In this document: positions 1-8,350 of the stretch, one piece after another
Layout of the letters: every line of letters starts with the position of its first letter
Position numbering within the stretch: the first letter of the stretch is position 1
Assembly: GCA_019112625.1 (NCBI GenBank)
Contig: DXIW01000023.1
Location: 1-55,345 of the forward strand
DNA length: 55,345 bases
Source: Candidatus Acutalibacter stercorigallinarum
GTDB lineage: Bacteria; Bacillota; Clostridia; Oscillospirales; Acutalibacteraceae
Direction: 5' to 3'
Position numbers and translations under genes: made by a program
Notes under the pieces: generated by a model
Told to the model about the DNA's origin: nothing
Seen by the model: the letters and a program-made list of their open reading frames with translations, nothing else
The model's database searches: none

Positions 1-285
1 TCCTATTTCCGGCGCCGAGCAACACTGTTATCACCGGGGCGCTCTACTTCCGGGCGTTACGCCCTGCATCGTGCGGCTTTCGCAGCAGATGCGCACCCCA
101 CCGGGGCGCCTGCGTCCAGCACTTAGGAAGGGCGCCCCCAAGGGGTGCTGATACGCGGCGAAAGCACCACCCAGTACCGCCGCAGGCGGGCAGGAGAACA
201 GACCGCTTTTTCACATCGTTCCCCGGCGCCGGGAGGAGAACGGATCTGCACCAGGCTTTCGAACGGGCCTTTTTCTTTGGCAGCC
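1..285. other. GC-rich intergenic stretch without a gene
   Basis: I see no convincing gene here. Short ORFs on both strands have no ribosome site and no recognisable product. The segment holds short repeats: an 11-base motif (CACCGGGGCGC) at about 33-43 and again at about 100-110, a small hairpin GGGCG-TTA-CGCCC at 52-64, and two related GGAGAAC-containing blocks near 190 and 233. It may be the edge of an interspersed repeat that continues left of the window. Confidence 0.5.
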
Positions 286-427
286 CGAAACCGTTTCTTT
301 TTGGGCCCCTCCAAAAAGAAATGGGTTCGGGAAACCTGGCGATTTTAAGAACGGCCTTTCTTGCAGGCCATTTCTTTTTTCGGGAAAAAAGAAATGGGTT
401 CGGGAGCGATCCGTCCCCGAACCCATC
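285..427. repeat. Tandem hairpins built on a repeated AAAGAAATGGGTTCGGG motif
   Basis: Three inverted repeats follow one another. The first (about 285-334) pairs a CCCGAAACC/TTTCTTTTTGG arm with CCAAAAAGAAAT/GGGTTCGGG. The second (369-398) pairs CCATTTCTTTTTTC with GAAAAAAGAAATGG. The third (394-426) pairs ATGGGTTCGGG with CCCGAACCCAT. The motif AAAGAAATGGGTTCGGG is present twice as a direct repeat. The arms overlap, so alternative folds exclude one another. Confidence 0.7.
384..427 (-). terminator. Intrinsic terminator of the hem operon
   Basis: Read on the minus strand, a perfect 11-bp stem (ATGGGTTCGGG/CCCGAACCCAT, 394-426) is followed at once by a TTTCTTTTTT tract. It lies about 30 bases beyond the hemL stop codon, where the operon should end. 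Confidence 0.75.
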
Positions 428-455
428 TTTCAAGCTTGCCGGCTTCCCGCCCCGG

Positions 456-1742
456 TCACAGCTGTCCGAACACCTCGTCGGCGGCCTGGATGGTGCGCTC
501 CAGGTCCTCCCCGCTGTGGGCCTGGGAGAGGAACATGGCCTCGAACTGGGCGGGGGCCAGGTAGACCCCCCGGGCCAGCATCTCCCCGAAGTAAGCGGCG
601 TATTTGTCCAGGTCGCTGCGGGAGGCGGAGGAGAAGTCCTCCACCGGCCCGGGGGTGAAGAAGGGCGCCACCAGGCTTCCCACCTGGTTGACCCGCACCG
701 GGGCGCCGGTGTCCGCCGCGGCCTTGCGCATGCCCTGGGCCAGGCGCTCCGCCAACTGGGCGATGGTGGTATACACCTCTGGGTGCTGGTCTAAATAGGT
801 GAGCTGGGCCAGGCCCGCGGCCATGGCCACCGGGTTGCCGGAGAGGGTACCCGCCTGGTACACCGGGCCGCAGGGGGCCACCTGCTCCATCAGGGACCGG
901 CTGCCGCCGTAGGCCCCCACGGGCATGCCCCCGCCGATGATCTTCCCGAAGGTGACCAGGTCGGCCCGCACGCCGTAATACTCCCCTGCACCCCCCTTGG
1001 CCAGCCGGAAGCCGGTGATGACCTCGTCGAAAATGAGCAGGGCCCCCTCCCTGTCGCAGAGGTCCCGCAGGCCCCGCAAAAAGCCGGGATTGGGGCCCAC
1101 CACCCCCATGTTGGCGGCCACAGGCTCTACGATGATACAGGCGATCTCCCCGGGGTACTGGGCGAAAAGGGCTTTTACGCTCTCCAGGTCGTTGAAGGAG
1201 GCGGTGAGGGTGTCCTTGGCGGTGCCCAGGGGCACCCCGGCGGAGCTGGGCCTGCCCCCTTCCGCCACGGCGGAGGACCCTGCCTTGACCAGCATGCAGT
1301 CGCTGTGGCCGTGGTAGCAGCCCTCGAACTTTACGATCTTGTCCCGGCCGGTGGCGCCCCGGGCCAGGCGCAGGGCGGACATCACCGCCTCGGTGCCGGA
1401 GTTGACCATCCGCACCATCTCCAGGTGGGGCACCATCCGGGTCATCCGCTCGGCGATCTCCACCTCCCGCTGGGTAGAGGCCCCGAAGGACAGGCCGTCT
1501 TTCACGGCGCGCTCCACCGCCTCCCGGATGAGGGGGTGGTTGTGGCCCAGGATCATGGGCCCCCAGGAGCACACGTAGTCGGTGTAGCGGCTGCCGTCCA
1601 CGTCCCACAGGTAGGCCCCCTGGGCCCTGGCGATGAACCGGGGGGTGAGCCCCACGGAGCGGAAGGCCCGCACCGGGCTGTTCACCCCGCCGGGCAACAC
1701 CCGTTTGGCCCGTTCAAACAACGCGGCAGACTGTTCCATCAT
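456..1742 (-). CDS. hemL: Glutamate-1-semialdehyde 2,1-aminomutase
   Basis: A PLP enzyme of the C5 pathway that converts glutamate-1-semialdehyde to 5-aminolevulinate, the first committed tetrapyrrole precursor. The 428-residue length is normal. The N-terminal motif [12 protein letters not shown] and the lysine region [19 protein letters not shown], which carries the Schiff-base Lys, are diagnostic. The start is the first ATG of an ATGATG pair; it overlaps the hemB stop (ATGA) and has GGGGAG just upstream. A longer reading frame runs back into hemB but has no site and is a shadow. It is the last gene of the six-gene minus-strand operon and should share its B12-riboswitch control. Confidence 0.97.
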   Translation of the reverse strand: MMEQSAALFERAKRVLPGGVNSPVRAFRSVGLTPRFIARAQGAYLWDVDGSRYTDYVCSWGPMILGHNHPLIREAVERAVKDGLSFGASTQREVEIAERMTRMVPHLEMVRMVNSGTEAVMSALRLARGATGRDKIVKFEGCYHGHSDCMLVKAGSSAVAEGGRPSSAGVPLGTAKDTLTASFNDLESVKALFAQYPGEIACIIVEPVAANMGVVGPNPGFLRGLRDLCDREGALLIFDEVITGFRLAKGGAGEYYGVRADLVTFGKIIGGGMPVGAYGGSRSLMEQVAPCGPVYQAGTLSGNPVAMAAGLAQLTYLDQHPEVYTTIAQLAERLAQGMRKAAADTGAPVRVNQVGSLVAPFFTPGPVEDFSSASRSDLDKYAAYFGEMLARGVYLAPAQFEAMFLSQAHSGEDLERTIQAADEVFGQL

Positions 1743-2722
1743 CCGATCTCCCCTTTCAAAATGGCCTGGGCCAGCTCTTTGGCGTAGTAGGTGATGAGGA
1801 TGCCCGCCCCCGCCCGGAACACGGACAGGGCGGACTCGCACATGACCCGGTGCTCGTCGATAAGGCCGGCCTGGGCGGCGGCCTTGATCATGGCGTATTC
1901 CCCGGACACGGAGTAGGCCGCCAGGGGCAGGTCGAAGGCGTCGGCGCACTCCCGGATCACATCCAGGTAGGAGAGGGCCGGCTTTACCATGAGGATGTCC
2001 GCCCCCTCCTCCACGTCCAGGGCGCACTCCTTCAGGGCCTCCTTCCGGTTGTGGGGGTCCATCTGGTAGCCCCGGCGGTCACCGAAGGCCGGGGCGGAGC
2101 CCGCCGCCTCCCGGAAAGGCCCGTAAAAGGCCGAGGCGTACTTGGCGGAGTAGGCCATGATGGGGATGTGGTGGAAGCCGAACTGGTCCAGGGCGCAGCG
2201 GATGGCGGCCACCCGGCCGTCCATCATGTCCGAGGGGGCCACCATGTCCGCCCCGGCCCGGGCGTGGGAGAGGGCGGTTTTCGCAAGCAGCTCCAGGGTG
2301 GCGTCGTTGTCCACCGTGCGGCCCCGCAGTGCCCCGCAGTGGCCGTGGCTGGTGTACTCGCACAGGCACACGTCGGTGACCACATAGAAGTCCGGGTCCG
2401 CCTCTTTGATCTTCCGGATGGCCTCCTGCACCACCCCGTCCTCCGCCCAGGCGGAGGAGCCCAGCTCGTCCTTCTCTTTGGGCAGGCCGAAGAGGATGCA
2501 GCTGCCCACCCCGGCGGTCCGGCACTCCTCCACCGCCTGGGCCACTGTGTCCAGGCCGTAGTGGTACTGGCCGGGCAGGGAGTCGATGGCCCGCTTGCCC
2601 GTTAAGGCCTCATCCACGAAAATGGGGTAGATCAGGCTGTCCGGGGAGAGGCGGGTCTCCCGGCACAGGCGGCGCACCGCCTCGCTGCCCCGCAGGCGGC
2701 GGGGCCGTTGGATTAGTTCCAT
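1739..2722 (-). CDS. hemB: Porphobilinogen synthase (delta-aminolevulinic acid dehydratase)
   Basis: Condenses two 5-aminolevulinates to porphobilinogen. The 327 residues are full length. The cysteine cluster [14 protein letters not shown] marks the zinc-dependent class. The flexible active-site lid region with [18 protein letters not shown] and the Schiff-base lysine in [12 protein letters not shown] are present. The ATG has GGAGGAG seven bases upstream, inside the end of the preceding cobA/hemD gene. Its stop overlaps the hemL start by four bases, so translation is probably coupled. Confidence 0.97.
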   Translation of the reverse strand: MELIQRPRRLRGSEAVRRLCRETRLSPDSLIYPIFVDEALTGKRAIDSLPGQYHYGLDTVAQAVEECRTAGVGSCILFGLPKEKDELGSSAWAEDGVVQEAIRKIKEADPDFYVVTDVCLCEYTSHGHCGALRGRTVDNDATLELLAKTALSHARAGADMVAPSDMMDGRVAAIRCALDQFGFHHIPIMAYSAKYASAFYGPFREAAGSAPAFGDRRGYQMDPHNRKEALKECALDVEEGADILMVKPALSYLDVIRECADAFDLPLAAYSVSGEYAMIKAAAQAGLIDEHRVMCESALSVFRAGAGILITYYAKELAQAILKGEIG

Positions 2723-2723
2723 A

Positions 2724-4214
2724 TCAGTTCTCCTCCATGATCCGCGCCACCAAGCTGTCTATGGTGGCCTGGTTTGCTGTGATGGTGAAAATCCCCCGCT
2801 GTCTGGCTTCCGCCTCGGTCTGGGGGCCGATGCAGGCGGCGGTGACCCGGGACAGGTCCGCCCCCTCCCCCAAGGCCGCGGCAAAGCCCTTTACCGTGGA
2901 GGCGCTGGTGAAGGTGACAATGGCCCCCTGCTCCAGCAGGGCCCGGACCTGTTCCCCGTTGGGGCAGGGGTAGCGGGTCTCGTAGCAGGCCACGTCGTCG
3001 TAAGGGATGCCCGCGGCCGCCAGGGCCTCGGGCAGGGCCGGGGAGCCCGCCTTGGCCCGGAGGAGCAGGACTTTCCCGGTGGGGAGCTGCCGGCACAGGG
3101 CCTCCCCCAGGTGGGCGCCGTCGTAAGTCTCCGGCACCAGGTCAGCCCGCAGGCCGTGGTTTTTCAGCTCCCCCGCGGTGCCCGGGCCGATGGCCGCCAA
3201 TTTGATATTTCCCAGGGCCCGCACATCCCGGCCGGCGCGGTCCAGGTGGCCCATAAGGGCCGCCACCCCGGCGGGGCTGGTAAAGGCCAGCCACTCATAT
3301 TCTGAAATGTGGGCCAGGGCCTCCTCCAGGGCCGGGCAGGGGGTGAGGGGCACGGTCTCGATACAGGGGAATTCAGTGACCTCTGCCCCCAGCTCCCGCA
3401 GCTTTTGGGCGAGGGTGCCCGCCCGCTCCCGGGGCCGGGTGACGATGACCTGCTTCCCTTTGAGGGGCAGGCGGCCGAACCAGTCCATCTCCCCGGCGTA
3501 GGCGCACACCTGCCCCACCACGATCACCCCGGGGCTCTGGGCGTGTGCCGCCCGGGCCCGCTGGGGCAGGGTCTCCGCCGTGGCCAAAATCACCCGCTGG
3601 CGGGGGGTGGTGCCCCGCTCCACCAGGGCGGCGGGGGTGTCCGGGGCCAGGCCCGCAGCCAAGAGCCCCTGGCAGATGGCCTCCAGGGCACCCACCCCCA
3701 TGAGGAACACCAGGGTGCCCCCGGCCCGCACCAGGGCCTGGAAGGGGATGTCCAGAGGCTTGCCCGCCCGCTGGTGCCCGGTGACGATATGCAGGGAGCT
3801 TGCACAGTCCCGGTGGGTCACCGGGATGCCCCCGTAGGCGGGCACCGCGATGGCGGAGGTGATGCCCGGCACCTCCTGGAAGGGCACCCCGTGGCGGGCC
3901 AGCAGCTCCAGCTCCTCGCCGCCCCGGCCGAAAAGGAAGGGGTCCCCGCCCTTTAAGCGCACCACCCGCTTGCCCTGCAAGGCCTTGTCCAGCAGGAGCT
4001 GGTTGATCTCCTCCTGGGGCATGGTGTGGCGAGAGGCCTCCTTGCCCACGTCGACGCGCTCCGCGCCGGGGGGGATCAGGTCTAGAATCTCCCGGCCCAC
4101 CAGCCGGTCGTAGACCACCACTTCCGCCTGCTCCAAAGCCCTTTTCCCCTTTACGGTGAGGAGGCCCGGGTCCCCGGGCCCCGCCCCCACCAAGATCACC
4201 TGTCCTGTTTTCAC
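2724..4214 (-). CDS. cobA/hemD: Uroporphyrinogen-III C-methyltransferase / uroporphyrinogen-III synthase fusion
   Basis: A 496-residue bifunctional protein. Residues 1 to about 240 are a SAM-dependent uroporphyrinogen-III methyltransferase, with [15 protein letters not shown] at the N-terminus, [18 protein letters not shown], and [20 protein letters not shown]. Residues from about 245 to the end are a HemD synthase ([19 protein letters not shown] onward). Together they close hydroxymethylbilane to uroporphyrinogen III and methylate it to precorrin-2. The start is GTG, overlapping the hemC stop (GTGA), with GGAGGGA upstream. CobA-HemD fusions are common in clostridia and direct flux to siroheme and cobamides. 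Confidence 0.95.
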   Translation of the reverse strand: MKTGQVILVGAGPGDPGLLTVKGKRALEQAEVVVYDRLVGREILDLIPPGAERVDVGKEASRHTMPQEEINQLLLDKALQGKRVVRLKGGDPFLFGRGGEELELLARHGVPFQEVPGITSAIAVPAYGGIPVTHRDCASSLHIVTGHQRAGKPLDIPFQALVRAGGTLVFLMGVGALEAICQGLLAAGLAPDTPAALVERGTTPRQRVILATAETLPQRARAAHAQSPGVIVVGQVCAYAGEMDWFGRLPLKGKQVIVTRPRERAGTLAQKLRELGAEVTEFPCIETVPLTPCPALEEALAHISEYEWLAFTSPAGVAALMGHLDRAGRDVRALGNIKLAAIGPGTAGELKNHGLRADLVPETYDGAHLGEALCRQLPTGKVLLLRAKAGSPALPEALAAAGIPYDDVACYETRYPCPNGEQVRALLEQGAIVTFTSASTVKGFAAALGEGADLSRVTAACIGPQTEAEARQRGIFTITANQATIDSLVARIMEEN

Positions 4215-5089
4215 GGATGCTCCCTCCTCATGTCCTGGGCCAGGGCAGCGCCCAAGCGCTCCCCCTGTCCCCTGGGTCCGGAAATGGTCTGGCGGCAGGC
4301 CTCCCCGTTGGAGTCCACATACAGGCCCGTCAGGGTGAGGGCCTCCCCGTCCACCGTGGCGTAGGCCGCCACCGGGGAGGAGCAGCCCCCGTCCAGCGCC
4401 CGGACGAAGGCCCGCTCCGCCAGGAGGCAGTCCCGGCTCTCCGGGTCATGAAATTCCCGCAGACAGGCGGGGTCGAAGTCCGCCCTGGCCTGCACCGCCA
4501 AAATCCCCTGACCCGCCGCGGGGAGCATCTCCTCCACGGAAAAATACCGGCTGACGCGGCCCGCAAGCCCCAGGCGCTCCAGCCCCGCCGCCGCCAGCAC
4601 CAGGGCGGCGTACTCCCCCCGGTCCAGCTTTTCCAGCCGGGTGAGGACGTTGCCCCGCACCGGGGCTGTTTTCATTTGGGGGAACAGGGCTTTGAGCTGC
4701 AGCTGCCGCCGCAGGGAGGAGCAGCCGATGGGCTTGGCCGGGTCCAGCTCCTTTGCCCCGGCGGGGAGCACCAGCGCGTCCCGGGGGTCGGCCCGCCGGG
4801 AAAAGGCCACCAGGGGCAGCCGGGGGTCGGTCTCCATGGGCAGGTCCTTGCTGCTGTGGACGGTGAGGTCCACCCGGCCCGCCAGCAGGGCGGCGTCCAG
4901 CTCTTTGACGAACAGGCCCTTGCCCCCCACCTGGTCCAGGGTGCGGTCTAAGATCTTGTCGCCGGTAGTTTTCATGGTGAGCAGCTCCACCTCCAACCCC
5001 GGCTGGCAGGCCCGGATGGCCTGGATGGCAAGCTGGGTCTGGATCACCGCCAAGCGGCTCTCCCGGCTGCCTACGACCAGTTTTTTCAT
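4211..5089 (-). CDS. hemC: Hydroxymethylbilane synthase (porphobilinogen deaminase)
   Basis: Polymerises four porphobilinogens to hydroxymethylbilane on a dipyrromethane cofactor. The protein begins MKKLVVGSRESRLAVIQTQL and has 292 residues, within the family range. The cofactor-binding cysteine lies in LDGGCSSPVAAYA, and SSLRRQLQLK is the conserved arginine segment. The ATG overlaps the stop of the precorrin-2 dehydrogenase gene (ATGA) with GGAG upstream, so I prefer it to a longer frame that extends back through that gene. Confidence 0.96.
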   Translation of the reverse strand: MKKLVVGSRESRLAVIQTQLAIQAIRACQPGLEVELLTMKTTGDKILDRTLDQVGGKGLFVKELDAALLAGRVDLTVHSSKDLPMETDPRLPLVAFSRRADPRDALVLPAGAKELDPAKPIGCSSLRRQLQLKALFPQMKTAPVRGNVLTRLEKLDRGEYAALVLAAAGLERLGLAGRVSRYFSVEEMLPAAGQGILAVQARADFDPACLREFHDPESRDCLLAERAFVRALDGGCSSPVAAYATVDGEALTLTGLYVDSNGEACRQTISGPRGQGERLGAALAQDMRREHP

Positions 5090-5535
5090 TCCCACTCCTC
5101 CAGTACCCGGCGGATGGCCTGGGTGGCCTCCGCCGTCTTTTTGTGCTCCTCCCCCTGGGAGACCACCCCGGCCACCAGGCCGCCCCCGGTGCACAGGGCG
5201 GGGAAGAAAAAGGTGCTCTCCTCTTTCCGGTCGGCCACGCTGACAAAGATCCCGGCCCGGGCGGCGTCCTCCCCCACCTGGCGGTTCACCTGGCGGTCGT
5301 CGGTGGCGGCCACCACCAGGAAGGCCCCCTCCAGATCCCCGGGGGCGTAGGGGCGCTGCAGGTAATCCGCACCGGGAGGCGCCCCCTCGCACCTGGGGGC
5401 GATGAGGGTCACCTGGGCGCCGAAGTCCAGCAGCGCTTTGGCCCTGCGCAGGGCCACGGGCCCGCCCCCTACCACTACGGCCCGCCTGCCGCGCAAATCT
5501 ACAAACAGGGGGAACCGGTATGTTTTCTCAGCCAT
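5086..5535 (-). CDS. Precorrin-2 dehydrogenase (siroheme synthase N-terminal domain type)
   Basis: A short protein of 149 residues. It opens with FPLFVDLRGRRAVVVGGGPV, the NAD-binding fold of the Met8/CysG family that oxidises precorrin-2 to sirohydrochlorin. It consists of little more than this nucleotide-binding domain; the helical C-terminal part found in full Met8 or CysG is missing. It probably supplies sirohydrochlorin for cobalt insertion by CbiK and perhaps for siroheme. Whether it also chelates iron cannot be judged. GGGGAGGG precedes the ATG, and the gene overlaps the hemA end by eight bases. Confidence 0.88.
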   Translation of the reverse strand: MAEKTYRFPLFVDLRGRRAVVVGGGPVALRRAKALLDFGAQVTLIAPRCEGAPPGADYLQRPYAPGDLEGAFLVVAATDDRQVNRQVGEDAARAGIFVSVADRKEESTFFFPALCTGGGLVAGVVSQGEEHKKTAEATQAIRRVLEEWE

Positions 5536-6760
5536 GGCGGTCCCTCCCCTGGGGGACGGCGGCCCCCACCGCCGGCCGGTGCGCGGCGCGCCGGCGGACC
5601 TTCTCCTCGCACCGGGCCAGGTCCTCCGGCCGCAGGCGGCCCGCCAGGCCGGAAACCAGCAGGTCCACGGTTTTGCCCACCGCCAGCTGGACCAGCTCCT
5701 CCTGGTCCAGGGCCTCCCCCAGCTCCCGCAGGGCCAGCACCCGGCCCGCCAGGGCCTCTTTCAGACCCGGCACGCCGGGCAGGCAGTCCCGGTAGCGGAG
5801 CCACCGGGTAAAGTTTTCCATCTGGGCCTGGAGGATTGCCTCCACCTCCGGCGGGGTCTGGCGGGCGGTGTCCAGGTCTCCGAAATCGTCGATGTTATAC
5901 AGCCGCACCCCGGGCAGCTCCCCTGCCCCGGGCTCCACGTCCCGGGGGATGGCCAGGTCCACCACCAGGGCGGGGGGCTGGGCCAAAGCCGCAAGCTGGG
6001 CCGCGGTGACGGTGTAGTGGGGGCTGGCGGTGGCGGAGACCAGCAGGTCCGCGCCGTCCATGGCGGGGAAGCGCTCCTCGTAGGGCACGACCTGGCAGCC
6101 CGGGGGCACGATGGTCTCCCCGTGGCGGTAGCTGCGCAGGGTTACGGTGACCCGGCACCCCGCCTGGCACAGCAGCGCCGCCGAGAGCCGGCCCATCTCC
6201 CCGTTGCCGATGACCACGGCCCGCTTTCCTCCAAGGCTTCCCAGCTCCCGCCGCAGCAGCTCCACCGCCCGGCTGGCGGCGGAGACAGGCACCTGGGTGA
6301 GCCGCACCCGGGCGCGCACCTCTTTCCCCGCGGCGATGGCGCAGCGGAACAAGGTCTCCAGCAGGGGGTCCGCCGCCCCGGCCTCCCGGCCCAGGGTGAT
6401 GGCGTCCTTCACCTGGGAGATGATCTGGTCCTCCCCCCAGATGCGGGAGCGCAGCCCCGCCGCCACCTCCAGCAGGTGGCGGGCCGCCGCCTCCCCGGAC
6501 AGGGTGGCAAAGGCGGCCCCATAGGGCCCGTAGGGGACCCCCGCCGCCTGGCACAGCAGCCGGCCGGGGTCCAGGTCCTCTTCCGATGTCACGTACAGCT
6601 CGGTGCGGTTGCAGGTAGACAGCAGCACACACCCAGAGACCCCGGGCAGCTCCCCCAGGGCCCGGTCCAGCTCCCGCACCCGGTTTTTGGGGAAGGACAG
6701 CCCCTCCCGCAAAGCGATGGGCACCTGGCTGTGTTCCAATCCTGACAGTAACAGCTTCAC
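5528..6760 (-). CDS. hemA: Glutamyl-tRNA reductase
   Basis: Reduces glutamyl-tRNA(Glu) to glutamate-1-semialdehyde with NADPH, the usual control point of the C5 pathway. The motif STCNRTELY holds the nucleophilic cysteine. With the GTG start at 6760 this is Cys50, the same number as in E. coli HemA, which supports that start over an in-frame ATG 36 bases upstream. The Rossmann segment GKRAVVIGNGEMGRLSA and the C-terminal dimerisation helices are present, for 410 residues. It is the first gene of the hem operon and sits behind a cobalamin riboswitch. Confidence 0.95.
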   Translation of the reverse strand: MKLLLSGLEHSQVPIALREGLSFPKNRVRELDRALGELPGVSGCVLLSTCNRTELYVTSEEDLDPGRLLCQAAGVPYGPYGAAFATLSGEAAARHLLEVAAGLRSRIWGEDQIISQVKDAITLGREAGAADPLLETLFRCAIAAGKEVRARVRLTQVPVSAASRAVELLRRELGSLGGKRAVVIGNGEMGRLSAALLCQAGCRVTVTLRSYRHGETIVPPGCQVVPYEERFPAMDGADLLVSATASPHYTVTAAQLAALAQPPALVVDLAIPRDVEPGAGELPGVRLYNIDDFGDLDTARQTPPEVEAILQAQMENFTRWLRYRDCLPGVPGLKEALAGRVLALRELGEALDQEELVQLAVGKTVDLLVSGLAGRLRPEDLARCEEKVRRRAAHRPAVGAAVPQGRDRHG

Positions 6761-6796
6761 CGGTCTTTCACACTCCCCACTCCTGGTAAACAGCAA

Positions 6797-6827
6797 GGCC
6801 GCGGCAGTCGTTTTCCCTGCCGCGGCC
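6797..6827 (-). other. Strong hairpin between the riboswitch and hemA (probable expression platform)
   Basis: A perfect 11-bp stem (GGCCGCGGCAG/CTGCCGCGGCC, nine-base loop) lies in the hemA leader between the aptamer and the start codon. On the minus strand only a poor tract (TTGCTGTTT) follows, so termination by this hairpin alone is uncertain. It could also act as an anti-antiterminator or shape access to the ribosome site about 25 bases further on. Confidence 0.55.
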
Positions 6828-6891
6828 GTTTTTCGCGTACAACAAACCAGCCCGCCGCCCGGTATCCGCCGGACTGCGGGGCGGCGCGCCC

Positions 6892-7085
6892 AAGCAGGTC
6901 TCCTGACTCGCGCCTCGCCGGCCCCGGCGCCGCCTTCTCAGGAAAAACTTCCCAATGGCTGACTTTCGTCCCGCGGGGGGCCTTAGCGCTTACAGTGGCG
7001 GTACCGTTCCGGTTTCCCACCGGATTTCCTATTCTCTGCCGGGGCCCACACCGGCCCGGGCAGCACTTGGGCCACCTATGGAATT
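6892..7085 (-). promoter_or_regulatory. Cobalamin riboswitch upstream of the hem operon
   Basis: On the minus strand the leader carries the class hallmarks in order: a 5' AGGTGGCC segment, a GGGAAACCGG element, the B12-box core GCCACTGTAAGCGC, and the closing GTCAGGAGACCTGC. The size of about 195 bases fits. It lies directly downstream of a promoter and ahead of hemA. Binding of adenosylcobalamin is expected to switch off hemA through hemL, so the final product controls synthesis of its own tetrapyrrole precursor. Confidence 0.93.
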
Positions 7086-7096
7086 GTCCTGTGCCC

Positions 7097-7125
7097 ATTC
7101 TAACAGCTTTGCCGGGAGATGTAAA
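7097..7125 (-). promoter_or_regulatory. Sigma-A type promoter of the hem operon
   Basis: Minus strand -35 TTTACA (7120-7125) and -10 TAGAAT (7097-7102) are 17 bases apart. The expected transcript start near 7090 falls just before the riboswitch. Confidence 0.75.
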
Positions 7126-7205
7126 GACGTTTCTCCCCGCCAATTTGACCCAGGTTCGCAAAAGGATTTTGGTCACTTTTCCGGCGGCAGAGGGCAAAAG
7201 CCCGG

Positions 7206-7233
7206 TTGACAAACCGCCGCCCTGTGCTACAAT
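7206..7233 (+). promoter_or_regulatory. Promoter of cbiC
   Basis: -35 TTGACA (7206-7211) and -10 TACAAT (7228-7233) are 16 bases apart, with a TGC extension just before the -10 box. No riboswitch lies between this promoter and cbiC. Confidence 0.75.
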
Positions 7234-7276
7234 GGAAGCGATTTTGGCCCCCGGGCCAGGGAGAGGAGCGCGCGCC

Positions 7277-7900
7277 ATGCTGGAACAAATAAAGCCCATG
7301 GACATTGAAAAACGGAGCTTTGAGATCATCACCCGGCTTTTGGGGGACCGGGAGCTGGACCCGGAGAACGAGCTGGTAATCAAGCGGGTCATCCACACCT
7401 CGGCGGACTTTGACTACGCTGACAACCTGGTGTTCTCCCCCCACGCGGTGTCCCGAGGCATCGCCGCCCTGCGGGAGGGCTGCGACATCGTCACCGACAC
7501 CCAGATGGCCAAGGCGGGCATCAACAAGACCATACTGGGGCAGCTGGGCGGGGAGGTCCACTGCTTTATGGCCGACGCTGACGTGGCCGCCGAGGCCAAA
7601 GAGAGAGGGGTCACCCGGGCCATGGTGTCCATGGAGCGGGCCGCGGGGCTGGAGAAGCCCTGCATCTTCGCCATTGGCAACGCCCCCACGGCGCTGGTAT
7701 CCCTCCACCGGCTGATGGAGGAGGGCAAACTGCGCCCGGCCCTGATCGTCGCCGTGCCGGTGGGGTTTGTCAACGTGGTGGAGAGCAAGGAGCTCATCCT
7801 GGCGTCGGAGGCGCCCCACATCGTGGCCAGGGGGCGCAAGGGGGGCAGCAGCGTGGCCGCAGCCATCTGCAACGCCATACTGTACCAGATCCGCCGGTAA
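7277..7900 (+). CDS. cbiC: Cobalt-precorrin-8 methylmutase
   Basis: Moves the C11 methyl group to C12, converting cobalt-precorrin-8 to cobyrinate. The 207-residue protein has the family signatures HTSADFDYADNLVFSP with the catalytic His, DTQMAKAGINK, FAIGNAPTAL and ARGRKGGSSVAAAICNAI. The ATG at 7277 follows GGGAGAGGAG; an in-frame extension upstream crosses the promoter and is not real. It is transcribed away from hemA and stands apart from the long cbi operon, with its own promoter and about 450 bases before cbiK. Confidence 0.96.
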   Translation: MLEQIKPMDIEKRSFEIITRLLGDRELDPENELVIKRVIHTSADFDYADNLVFSPHAVSRGIAALREGCDIVTDTQMAKAGINKTILGQLGGEVHCFMADADVAAEAKERGVTRAMVSMERAAGLEKPCIFAIGNAPTALVSLHRLMEEGKLRPALIVAVPVGFVNVVESKELILASEAPHIVARGRKGGSSVAAAICNAILYQIRR

Positions 7901-7960
7901 GCGCCGGTTTTTGTGGGGTTCGTAGAAAGCCGCGGGGAATGTTTATGCAGAATCACGCCC

Positions 7961-7989
7961 TTGCCATTTGCCGGGGAGTGTGGTATCCT
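7961..7989 (+). promoter_or_regulatory. Promoter of the cbi/cob operon
   Basis: -35 TTGCCA (7961-7966) and -10 TATCCT (7984-7989) have 17-base spacing. They lie directly before the second riboswitch. Confidence 0.6.
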
Positions 7990-8003
7990 CACTTGTGAAA
8001 CGG

Positions 8004-8173
8004 GAAAAAGGTGACCGCCGGCCCCCGGGCCGGGCGGTAGAATAGGGAAGCGGGTGAGATTCCCGCGCGGGACCGCCGCCGTGATGGAGGAGTTCCGGTT
8101 CGCGAAACGCCACTGTGGGATACCATGGGAAGGCGGGACCGGAGCGCGGATGCCAGAGCCGGAAGACCTGCCT
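8004..8173 (+). promoter_or_regulatory. Cobalamin riboswitch upstream of cbiK
   Basis: A 5' AGGTGACCGCCGG segment, AGGGAAGCGGGTGAGATTCC, the core GCCACTG and the closing CCGGAAGACCTGCC appear in the class order. It precedes the plus-strand cobamide operon. With the terminator at 8273-8304 it forms a transcriptional off-switch. Confidence 0.93.
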
Positions 8174-8272
8174 TTTTCTCCATACTGCCGGAAAGGGCAG
8201 GCACCGCGGGGCGGACGGACCAAACGCACCGCGGCAGGCAAGGGACCCTTCTGGGCGCCCCTGGTTTTGCTG

Positions 8273-8304
8273 GCCTTTCTCACACAGGAGAGAAGGGCTT
8301 TTTT
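8273..8304 (+). terminator. Riboswitch-controlled intrinsic terminator
   Basis: A nine-base-pair stem (GCCTTTCTC/GAGAAGGGC with one G-T pair) is followed by six Ts. It lies between the aptamer and cbiK, the normal position of the expression platform. Confidence 0.85.
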
Positions 8305-8350
8305 GTTTGCCAATTTTCCCCAGCCCGGCTGGGGAGCGGGAGGGAACGCC

